Positions 41,801 through 53,800 of a stretch of DNA of 60,000 nt are shown in pieces. The notes beneath the pieces were generated by a model, which saw only the letters and a list, made by a program, of their open reading frames with translations, was not told where the DNA came from and made no database searches. Source of the stretch: Antedon mediterranea (lineage: Eukaryota > Echinodermata > Crinoidea > Comatulida > Antedonidae); NCBI RefSeq assembly GCF_964355755.1, contig NC_092672.1:33726501-33786500 (forward strand). The letters are read 5' to 3'. The translations under genes were made by a program, and so were the position numbers. Positions within the stretch are counted from its first letter, which is position 1. Each line of letters begins with the position of its first letter.

Positions 41801-44800
41801 AAATAATAATAATATGGAGTGTGAATATGACTTATCAAAAACCTATGGGTTGGAGCCAAGCATTTCTCTTATTCGATTATATTGCAGCTATTGCATGACG
41901 TACACCTTCATCTTGTTAAAAAGTTAAAGTGTATCTGTCAAGGGATTCTTTCCTGTTATAAATTGGATATCCTGTCTGGCATGCTCCAGTAATCTGCACT
42001 ACACCTGTGTGTAACACATCTACAGTGTACACTACTACTATAGGCTACTGTATTTTTTTGTACTAGAGTGATGCTTATCACCAGAATGCATCCCAGTGGT
42101 AGAAACATACCCTCAGTGGAAGCCCTGCCCTGGATATAGCATACCCTCGGTGTAGCCCTGCCCTGGATATAGCATACCCTCGGTGTAGCCCTGCCCTGGA
42201 TATAGCATACCCTCGGTGTAGCCCTGCCCTGGATAAAAGCATACCCTCGGTGGAATCCCTGCCCTGGATAAAGCTTGTCATGGATCAGGCCCCTGAGTGG
42301 AAACCCTACCCTGGATAAGAGCCTAAAGGCCTGTGCACACCGAACGCGAAGCCGCGAAGCGTCATGCGTCACGCGTCATTCGACGGATCGCTTTGAAAGT
42401 TGAATTGTCATGCGTCTATTAGTTTTTCTTGTCGGTTCCCACGGAACGCGTCACGATGTGCTGATTCGTCGCGATTGCTAGGCCTAGGAGATAGTGGGTT
42501 GGCCAATACAATGCTACATTTAAAATAATCAGAGAAGATGACTGAAGTATTTCCTATGTAAGTTTAACCAGAGAAGAGTTAAATTAAAATGTAATTTAAC
42601 TCTTCCCTGGTTACACCAATCACAGTGTTTGGTTTTGGTGGGAAAATGTTATCCTTTTCCAAAGCCTGAAATGTGCATGATTGTATGTATATATCACAAG
42701 GACAGAAGAACATGTATCCAATATCAATACAGTTACAAGAATTAAAGCATTTATTGCATGTTGATTACACGTACATGTGATCTGCTGACTGTATTTATTA
42801 GTGGTGTTACAAATATCTTTCAACAGAGGTTATTATAACCATATAAAACATTTCATATAAACACGAACTGGGAATCTTCCTGGGTTTGTCACTTTCAAAT
42901 ATAAACTATAGGCCTATATATTAATGTAAAGTTTTCACATTCATTTTCTAATTATTATTAAATATTATATTATTCATGACAAAACATACAGTTTTTTTCT
43001 CATTTGATTAAATGTAATAAATATCCCAAACTCATATTTACACTGTATATTATCTTATGACTTTTTCACATAAATACACTTATTGAAATAGTAAATCATT
43101 GTTTTTAAAGGTATCATTAAATATCAACCAGATTTTCTTTTTTACTACTCCTGAATACTTTCGCAAAATAATATCAAAATAATAAATTTAAAATGTATCA
43201 TCCCAAAAAAAATGAAAATTGAAGAAATATTATTATTGTTAAAAGTGAATAACTAACCCTAAAGTGTTATACTGTATTACACACAGCGAAAATGTTTTAA
43301 ATTATATTTTCAGGAAGACAATATATCTTGTCCAAAAAATGACACTAAACTTAAAGATGTATTGTCCCATAGAATCCTCAAAAATGAAGATGATTAAAAT
43401 CAAATTTGAATAGGAAATTTTGTAGTTTTAACAAAGTTAATCACTTACATAGAAAAAAAAAACCAAAAAACTTATGTTTTCACTTATAAAATGAAAAAAA
43501 ATCCATTAGCTCGCAGCCAATTTGACTATTTTTTTAGTATTGGAGTATAACAAAACATATACATATATTTCCATGTGTTCTCTATTGCTAAAAAAAGACA
43601 TTCAGTTCAGCTTTCCTTCTATAACCACTTAATAAATACTAGTTACAGTTCAACTCCTCCTTAATCTCTTCCATTTTCTATTAAAAAAAAATGAAACAAG
43701 TATTAAAAAATTGCTATAGTAAGGCATATTGCTCAAATCATTTTTTTCTGGCCAATGTATGTCACCAACTGACATACCCATTTGAAAAAAGTCTATACAA
43801 ACCTGTATCAGCCTCATAATTGCCAGTCCACGTTTTTGAGGAGCAATTGCTCTTAATTCCATGGCAATAATATACTGGCCGCTTAAACTACTAGCTTGGT
43901 CATTGGTGGAGTTTGTAACGCTGGTAATAGCCTGAAGGATTCCATTTATCAATGTTCATCTAATTGACCTAAAAAAAAAAAACAACAGTATTTATGTATT
44001 AATATTACTACTACTAGGCCTATCCTAGCCTTACAACACTAAATCAACTAAATATTAGGCCTATAAATATTAATTAATTAATAATAAGTAGGCTATAGGC
44101 TAGGCCTACCTAGTAGTACTGTACTCATATTTAGTAGTAGGCTTAAGCTAGGCTAGGCCTGGCCTAGCACATAGTAGACTAGTAGGGATTAGTAAGTATT
44201 ATGTAGGCCTATAAGTACTACTTGGCATGGCCTAGCCTACTAGGTTATATGTAGCCTAGGCTAGGTAGGCCTAGCTAGGCCCTATTGCCTAAACCTAGGT
44301 AGGCCTAGGCTAGAAATAGGCTTGTCAACTCACTTTACAAATTGATCTCTGACGCGTTTTAGGCCTAGTTTTTCTGGCATTCTTCTACACAGATGTTTGT
44401 CTGAAATTATTGTCTTCATGCATTAATCCTTATGTTTCTGTCTGTGTATGACTTACTTCCCTTATCGTAAAGACAAGAAGGGTAAGTATTTCCATAAAGA
44501 CCTCGCTCGTCAGCCACCATTTTTTTGCCGTCGGTGTCGTCGATGAGAGATATTCCTGGCTTCTGATTGGTTGACGATCGCGAACCGCGCTCGCGACGCC
44601 TCAAAAAGTTGACCAAGGTTCAACTTTTGAAAATTCGCGTGCGAAGCCTTCGCTGCTGTCGTTTTCAACGCGTTGAAGTTGAAATTCGACTATCGTACAC
44701 TGTTCGCTTGTATGTTCACACTGGAAGCGTCCGTCGCCTGCCGCGTGCGTCACTTTTTAACGCGAAATTCGCGGCTTCGCGTTCGGTGTGCACAGGCCTT

Positions 44801-47800
44801 AACCTGTACGTTTTGTTGGTACCTCAAAGCTCACTCACTAAAACCTAAAAGCCAAAGAGCTTCAAATCTGAGAATTTTTGTGTACTCGGATAAAAGAAAA
44901 TTAAATGTACCTTATATAACATTTGACTGTAGCCTAAAAGGTGTGAAATACTACACAACAATATTCATGTCCTACATTGACTGACCAAGGAGTGACCTCC
45001 TGTTTGTCCACAATTTTAGATTGAGATTGACTGACCACTGAGTAACCTCCTACTCTTTTGAAAGATGTATTTAGGTTTACTCTTTAAATAAAGTAAACAA
45101 AAGCTAAGTGAACACTGCACCTCCATTTTTCAGTCCTTGTCCGAAAACACTATACTTGGATTTCGGTCAAGGAGAGCTCGTCTGCCTTAAACGCTCTGAT
45201 CTGAACTTCATTGTATCTCTTTGATATCGGAGGCACAGTCTTAATGAGATGTGCAACAAGTATACAGTAAATAAAAATTACAAAATATTTACAAATGCTT
45301 TGTCATGACAAACCACTGAAAAAGTTCAGCCACTCGACTTGGCACAAACTGTCTTGGATAGGAAGAGTCAAGATGGGCAGAATAGATTGAAAATATTCTG
45401 GACTAAGGGGGTTAGGATGAAAGAGATAATGAAAGGGGAGATTTGTAGTATATAAACAAAGCTTTTAAAATTTGAAAATTATATTCTAGTAGTATGTTAT
45501 AATTTTCTTATAAATTCTTATTTATCCTCATTTAGCAATAATCCCATATTTGGCAAGAATTCAAGACAAATTAATTTAATTATTTAAATTAAAATAATAA
45601 AGATAGATAAATTAATTACCTAACTTTGATCAAATTGAACAGATTAGTAATTTAGATGGCCTGGGGAAAGTCAACTGGGCACCATGCAGGAAGTGGGTTT
45701 TGTAAAGTGCAAATAAATCCCATAGTTTTTTGGGAAATTTCCATTTGAAAGATTGAATGATTAAGATTTTGTCTGAAGAGTAGAAAAGTTTTTACTGCAT
45801 TTTTTTTATAATACATGACTTAAAATTCACCATGGAAACTAGCAATTTTCAAAGTTTTCATAATTTTCTAGTTTGCTAGTTTCAATTTATTTTCCAAATT
45901 GCAAAGATTATTTGATGAGATAAATGGTTTAAATAAAGAAAAAATTGAGGGGAAAAACCAAAAGAGCAAAGCTCGTTTTTATGGATACCATTTACTTGTT
46001 ACTTTACAATTTTTGTAAATAACAATTTTTGCAGAATTAATTGAGTTATCAAACGATTTGTTTTTTTCTGGAGTTGCTTGTTTTGCTAGTTGGGTTAATT
46101 GCTAGTGGATATTAAAAACATAAATTCCCAAACTCTGCATGAATGTGTACTGTAACAATAAAGAATTTTTTGTAACATTTCTCTACACCACACTTAGCAA
46201 AAGTTGTCCTTATAATATACTGTAACATAGCCTGTGAGGTCCATAATACAATGTTCTGTGTCATTCAGATTGTAAACATTCCAATAAAAGTGTTTTACTA
46301 TGGTATATCATACTTTGATATAATTATTTATTACCTTGATTTTAATAAATAAAAGTAGAAAGCAATTTTTGTATGATTAATAGTTACTAGATTTCATAGG
46401 AATGAAACATTTCACAAACCCGGGGATCATTCTATGTTACTGCAGTACGGTAATTTTATTTAACTGCAATAACATATCATTTCAGTAGGTTTTCAATGAA
46501 GTCATTTATAAGGCAGGTACTGCGATAAACATCCAAAAAAGTGGTTGATAAATTGCATAAAGCGGTTGAAAAATAAGCAAATAGTTACAGTAAAATACTT
46601 TTGACATCGTCACTTATTGATAATAAATAATATAATAAATAATAAAATGAATTTAGTACTGAAATAAATATTTTAATTGTTGGGAAGACTTGTGTAAAAA
46701 TCTTTTTAAAAAATATATAGCCACACTCCTTGTAAATTTTAGTGGACATTTTAGATGAAGTCAAGACCCTGGAAAATAAATTTTGTTGATAATTAGTTTG
46801 AAACCCAACTCATGGAATAAGTTTCTGATAAAACAAAAATATAATTTATGTAGACATTTTTTAGTAGCTTGGTACTGTATCTACAAAACAGCAACAAGTT
46901 AGATATTTGAATAACATGCTTTTATCTGGGTAGAATATCTTAAAAAGAAAATAAAATATTGTACTGTAGAATTAGTCTCTTTCACCTGGTAATATTTCTG
47001 CTATAATAAAGTAAAAGCCCTCCTTTGTGACAGCCCTATTCATGGAACATTCCTATTAAGGTCGATTTACACAGACGAGCGGTAACGGTAATATAAATAT
47101 AGAATCTACGTTATTCCTTATGACAATTTACACACAACGTGGAGCGGACGGGCGGTTTACGCTCAGGACAGATACAGATTCTATGTGTGACAAACTACGT
47201 GGTTTCCACTTACCGTTACCACTCGTCTGTGTTGGCCTTTTGTGCAATGTTGTCTGTTTTTAGTAGGCTGGCTTGGGTTATACCAGTGAAATTGCATTAA
47301 ATTAAGAGTACACCAATTCCCTCGAAGAGGACTCTTTAGTTGATACCATGTGAACTCGTATTAAATTAAAAGTAGGCCATACACCAATGTTATATAAAAT
47401 TGCCTCGCGGGTGTTAAGGTCGATTTACCAAGACGAGCGGTAACGGTAATATAAATATAGAATCTATATTATTTCTTATGACCATTTACACACAACGCGG
47501 AGCAGACGGGCGGTTTCCGCTCAGGATAGATTCAGATTCTATGTGTGACAAACTACGCGGTTTTCCGCTTATTGTTACCACTCGTCTGTGTAAATTGGCC
47601 TTTAAGGGACACTTTCCTTTTAAAATGAATGACAGGCAAAATATTACACTATATTACAGTAAGGGTGTGGGTGTGGAGGGCACTGTTTTGAGCCCCACTG
47701 TATTTATGCTATTTTTTTATGAGTGAGCACTGAGAAAATGATGATTATGAGTTTCCGTAATCAAATCTTCCGATATATTCTAATTACAGTTTGATTATCA

Positions 47801-50800
47801 TCACAGCCAATGGCATTTTCTAAAAATTATATCAAAGCAAGGTTTTTTTAAATTAATGTGTGGACAGACAGACAGCAGCTAAATTCTAGTTATATCCCCC
47901 TCCCCCCCCTCTCCCTTCAAGGGAGAAGAAATGCTGATGACCGGTGGGTCCCCTGGGGGTCCATTTATTCACTACATGTGGACAGCTGGTAGGAAACATT
48001 AGAAATGTTTTTATTAGTTTAGTTTGTATATAAGTATTAGTATATAATAACTGTCACCATTTTGTGTTTATAAGCGCCATGATTTTGGTTTAGCAAATAT
48101 GTTTGGATGTTTTGAACTTTTTAATAGCTACATTTGATTTTTGATGGCTCGTATCAGCTGTTGTTTTAGATCATTTAATTTTAGGATTCCAGAAAATGTT
48201 AGTTGAAGTTTATGTTGATGGTTTAGGTATGGCGAGCGGCCAGTTTATGTTAAGGGGAAGATTGTATCTTATAACATCTAAAACTGTTGTCTACACTATC
48301 AAACTTTATGTGACAAAAAAAATGTAATGTGCCCATACATGGACATTATGATGTCATACCACTACCATATTAGGGAATATCACTACCATATTTGGGCACA
48401 TCACACTTTTTTTGTCAAACTAGTTTGATAGTATAAACAGAGCTTTAAATACTCCATTCATGTATGCCTAGAATGTTAGCCTTTTTCCTTCATTTCTTAT
48501 ATTACCTAGTTTTTCTTTTCTTCCATCCTATTACCTTGGGTAAATCTTTTTCCAGTATACAATATTTTTAGATAGCAATTTCACTTATATAATTTGTTCA
48601 AATTTTGAAAAGTAATTAAAAATCCTTTTCTTTGATAGAGGCAGATTGAGAGGGGCACATCAGACGTGAGCCCCCTACCTTTAAACTGAAAACAAAAGTA
48701 CCCAAACCTCATCCCAGGGTATTGTCTGTCAGCAGAAAATGTGTTCCCCTCTATACTTAATGCTATATCAGCTCCTGTTTGATTTGTATGCAGCAGATAC
48801 AGAGGCCAACACATTTTAGTTTTCAGCGGGTTAAAAAATATGTGCATATTGTGTAAAAAGTTAATAGAGTATACTCATCTCCGAATGGAAGCATTGTGAA
48901 TGATTGAATGATTGTGAAATTGTTTTGATATGTTGGAAATTGAAAACATATTTATCTTTTGCCAGGATATGGGTATTCATCTTGATTCCTGAAATTATAT
49001 TAAGTTGTTGGACAGTGTTAAATGATTGGCCGTCAAAACATCATAATATTTTCACTAACCTGATTTAATATTGATGGTGCAGTATCAAATTTATTAAACT
49101 TTGTTCTACAAAGACAATCTAACAACAAGACACTGAGCTTGCCTTGCCAAGATAGGAACTCGTAACAGTCCTTTGATCTTATGGCTGTGTTTCCGATAAT
49201 TAACCGATAAAAATTAACTGATAATTAACTGATAAACTGCCTGTGGAAACGGGGTTTAACCGATTCCACTTGAGAAAAATTACTGATGATTATCTCCTTT
49301 CTCGGATAATTATCGGATGAATGCGATTTTTAACCTTTGTCCTGGAGGACAAATTGTTGCGATGTGATGGGCATCCGGTTGATTGGGTAATAACTGATAA
49401 TACGCACTTTGTTGGTTAAAAAATTAACCGATAATGTTTTTTGGCTTCGGAAGCACGGCCTATGTCTGGCTGCGACAAATACCAACAATACTATTATGAA
49501 CATATTCTCTGCGGCGCGCAGTGTCTGTTAAAGGGCGTGGAACTGATTGTGTCGCAGCCACAGATCAACCTTTCAAAGCTCAGCATCCTGTTGTTAGAAT
49601 GCCTTTGTTCTACACACTATTCATATCCCCCATTTTGTCCATCTGATCTCCTGGTAACTTTCAATCCTAATTAATTCAATATGCCAACATTAGATACTGG
49701 AACATGTCATTATTCTGAATTATTTTCATTATTCTACTACACTTTACTGCAGTAACTGCTTTTTTTACTGCAAAAATATCGGATTTCAATTTTATGGAGC
49801 AGTCACTGCAATAAACAGTGCGTTTATAGTGACCCAAACAATTTCCGAGTCTTGCTAAAGAATTGGCATAGACAGGTTAAGGAGGAGTTACTGCAGTTAC
49901 TGCAGTAGAGTAATCTTGACATGGTTCTGATTATAGATTGAAACACCTTTGCACAATCTTCTTTTAAACCACATTTTTAAATTATCTCAATACTTATTTT
50001 TAAAATAATTTTTATGTTGAAAATGTGTGTAGTTGGTCGCTTTCTTGTAGATGCTGTAATTTTTTTGGGGGTTTATCTCTGTTCTGGGTTGACCTACTAG
50101 CACAGGTGTTTAGCTTAGGTTGTAGCTAACAATACTTGAATTTTGTTCCCCTTTATCCCAAAAATGTATTTTAATTATTTGGATAAATTTAAATAAATAG
50201 GTCATATTGAAACCTTTCAAAACAAGAAATGTCCGTCCACGTTTAAATCTGTAATTACCATGCTATGCACCATGCACGATGTTCCTGTGCTATATTAAAA
50301 TCAGGATTGTTCACAACTGTACTACTGACCCATACCGCCTTCAAATGTCATAAACATTTAAAGAGTTTGATAATATAAACCCCACTGCTTTCACTAGTTA
50401 GATTTCATTAGAACACGAGGTTATTGAACATTAGAGTAATGTTTCCGTTTAAATAATTGCATATTTTCCCATAGGTGGGTTTATAATTGAGCCGGTTGTT
50501 GGAATTAAGATGTAAATATATTTCATATGTTAGTTTTATTTAATTCAGATTTTTGTAACTTGTTTCTTTTTCCAGTTTTTGACTAGAATGTATTTTTTGT
50601 TATTTTTCATGTTTGATTTATGTATTAATACTTATGTGAATATTCTTATGTGCTTCTAATCTGTCGACAATTGTCAAAAAAAAAATGATCTCTGTGTTTG
50701 TGGAACTAGGTACGCAATGATAACATTATTAACATTCCAACATCTGTCTAGAGCACCGAATCCATGCTTTTATCAGTACAGAAATTACCTTAACATTTCT

Positions 50801-53800
50801 TTCCCATCTGTCACTCCCTCTACCTTTTCAACCCTAAACCAACGTGAGAAGGCTTGAGTTCAGTGGCCGTATTCACCATTTTCACATGACTTCGGCTAAG
50901 GGAAAAACTTTCCCTTAAAAGTAAGAAAATCTTCTATCTACGGTAAGTCGATACAATTTAAGGTAAATATTTATTAAGTTAAGTGAAATAAATTAATATT
51001 TAAGGGAAATATCTCACTTAAGTATGATTGGTGAATACGGCCACTGTCTCACTTTCCTTGTTTGGCAAATCATTGCACTCAATGCCTCATACTACGGATT
51101 GGAAGTTGTTGATCCTACATGCATATATAAACTATACTATACAGAACTTGAAAAAGCAGGTGATAGTCCCTCATTTTGCTAAATATGGTAGGATGCACTT
51201 TTATTTGGCTTGTTTGGATCTGATTGTCCACAATTCCCAAATCCAATTGACGACCATTATATATACATTTAAATAAAAAAATAAATAAAATTCGAGAGAA
51301 ATTCATTTTAAATGTAACACAAGTAAAAGTGGTATTATAAACAAAATCACTCAACCACTGAAAGATTGAATAATTCTTTGCATTGAGTATTTAAAAATGT
51401 TTAGTAACCAAAAACTTGAAAAAAAACTTACCATTTATCAATCTAAATAATATCCACAAGTATAAAGAAAGTCTTTCACAGTTTTACTAATTTTCAGAAA
51501 TATTATACTTTGCAATTTATTTTGTTTGTTGGTTCCCTGTCAACCAGGTATCATCTATCTAATTGGTCAATTTGGCACTGACTGATCTGATTGGCTGTCA
51601 AACTTTCTAAGGTCATGCATATGCATTATCTTATTTGGGTTATTCCATTTTAGGAGAATTATTTCAGGAAGTGGAGGTATCAACTTTTAAGGAGGTTTTG
51701 AACACTTTTTTTAGCAGATTAACTAAAGTTAAAACATGTTATTTTCCTAATTAAAATTAAATATAATATCATGCACACACCATGGAGAAATATAACTTAT
51801 TTCTCCATGCACACACTAATGTAATTATAGTTATCCTAGATTGGAATTAAAGATACAGTACAGTACCTTGGATTTCAATTAAAGCTACCCTGGATTTGAA
51901 TTAAAGCTACCCTGGATGTTAATTAGTATTATGTTGGATTGTTATGTATACCTGGTTTAGAAAATGCTAATCTTTTATAATCTATAGACATCTCTTGAAT
52001 GTATTTGTAGAGATTTGTTTGATATTTTACCTTAATTATAGTATTCATGTTTTCTACAGAGGATGTCATGACATTTCTGGCGACATAAAGTTGCTTCCGC
52101 TCAGACAACATTTTTCCAGAACCATGTTTAGTTGCATCAACCAGTAGACTGTATCAACCTCTATTATAATTACCCTGGATTTTAATTAAAGCTACCCTAG
52201 ATGTGATATGGCTGCAATTTTAAATCCTTTGAATTTGATGAAGCAACAGTTTATTGCTCAACACTATGTAGTAATTTGTAACACAAGTTCCAAGATCAAT
52301 TGTACAAGTTAGTTAGTTAGATAGCTAAGATTTATTTTCAGATATAATGTTATGTACTCAAATCTACTTGACAAAGTGAAAGAAATCAATTTTATTCACT
52401 TTAAAAGTGGCATCTTAATTATTTTCAAATAATTATTATTATCAAAAACATAAATATAGTGTCAGATTGTTTTGAAAAGTAAAGTAAATGCTCAGATGTT
52501 TGCTCACTGGCTCATATTCACAGTAAATATATTGTTACAAACAACAAAATTCTTTTCTTTTTTTTATTACAGTATGAATAAAAAAAAAATTATATATAAT
52601 AAGAAGTGATAGTGCATTTATCTATACTGATTTGGTATTAAAACAACCTGAATGTTCATGGGAAGGTTTGAAAAAGTTTAAAACCGCTCTTGTGGACACC
52701 TCATAGGCTGTACACTAATGTAACCTATATTATATTGCCTTTGACTAAGGGCGTGCACCAACCAGTCCCCAGTGTTGATACAACTTAAACTAGGAAACAG
52801 GATGCATAAAAAATGGGGTATAAAACCTGAATAGTCCTGGGAAGGTTTAAAATATTGCCTAGCAAAACTAGGGGCACGCACCACCTATAACGTCCATGTG
52901 TTTCTATAACTAGCATATCAAATTTACCAAACAAATACTAGCTTGTACCCATTCATTGTGATAAAACCATGAAACATGATGCATCAAATAATGGGGTATA
53001 AATAAAAACGACCTGAATGGTCCTTGGAAGGTTTTAAAACTACATTTGAAAACTGGCATGTTGGACCCCTCATAAATTGTACACTATTGTAACTTCTGCT
53101 TCTTCTACTGTAACTCCGCCTAGCAAAACTATGGAGTTTACACATACCAGGGTGCGCACCAATGTTAATAAAACTAGCATATTGAATACCAAACAAATAC
53201 CCATTCATTCAGTGATTGAACCAGGAAACATGATGCATCAAAACTGATATAAAGCACAGATCTACGAGGAAGACATTAACCCTTAATTTTAATTAACATA
53301 GCATGAACATTTAATATTTATATAAGCATGGCGACAGTAGTTCATTCCCTAGCTTATACATTATTATTATTTTTATTAAGATAGATAAAACCAAGGTCAT
53401 TATGTCAGTTCACTCACACATTTCTGTAGCTAGGTAGTTGACATCTTTGAGGTCAATCTGATAATTATTAGATACAGATAACGAATAATTTATTTATTTC
53501 TCCGTATCCTGTTCAATTTCTTCATAAATCAAATTTATTTTTAAATGGATTGTAGCTTGAAGTTTTCTCAATTTTAACAGAAAACACAATATTATTTTTT
53601 TTGTATTTTTAATGCAAAAATAATCCCTATAAAATTAATAAAAATGTATCTCCATAAACTATACTTTCTTGAGGTTCCCACATCTGAAAGGTTTCCAATT
53701 CTTTTTTACCGTTAAAAACACATTATGAATACCAGACCTTCCAGAAAACAAGACATAGGCCAGCCCAAAGGTGTTGGTTATTGGGAGAGTTGACTGTATT

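Larger units (their letters stand above)
42327..44799 (-). mobile_element. 2.47-kb Harbinger-like TIR element with TAA target duplication
   Basis: The left end AGGCCTGTGCACACCGAACG then CGAAGCCGCG is inverted at the right end. TAA lies on both outer sides (42324-42326 and 44800-44802), matching the TWA target of PIF/Harbinger elements. GC-rich ends enclose an AT-rich core. Minus-strand open pieces near 44416-44616 and 43650-43952 may be its gene. No DDE transposase was recognised, so it is probably non-autonomous or decayed. Confidence 0.8.

Noticed and set aside
41956-42372. 138-codon minus-strand frame
   Set aside because: It is a read-through of the 33-bp minisatellite, whose length divides by three. 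The residues simply repeat.
44567-44984. Arg-rich plus-strand frames
   Set aside because: They read through the GC-rich inverted end of the Harbinger-like element and have no homolog recognised.
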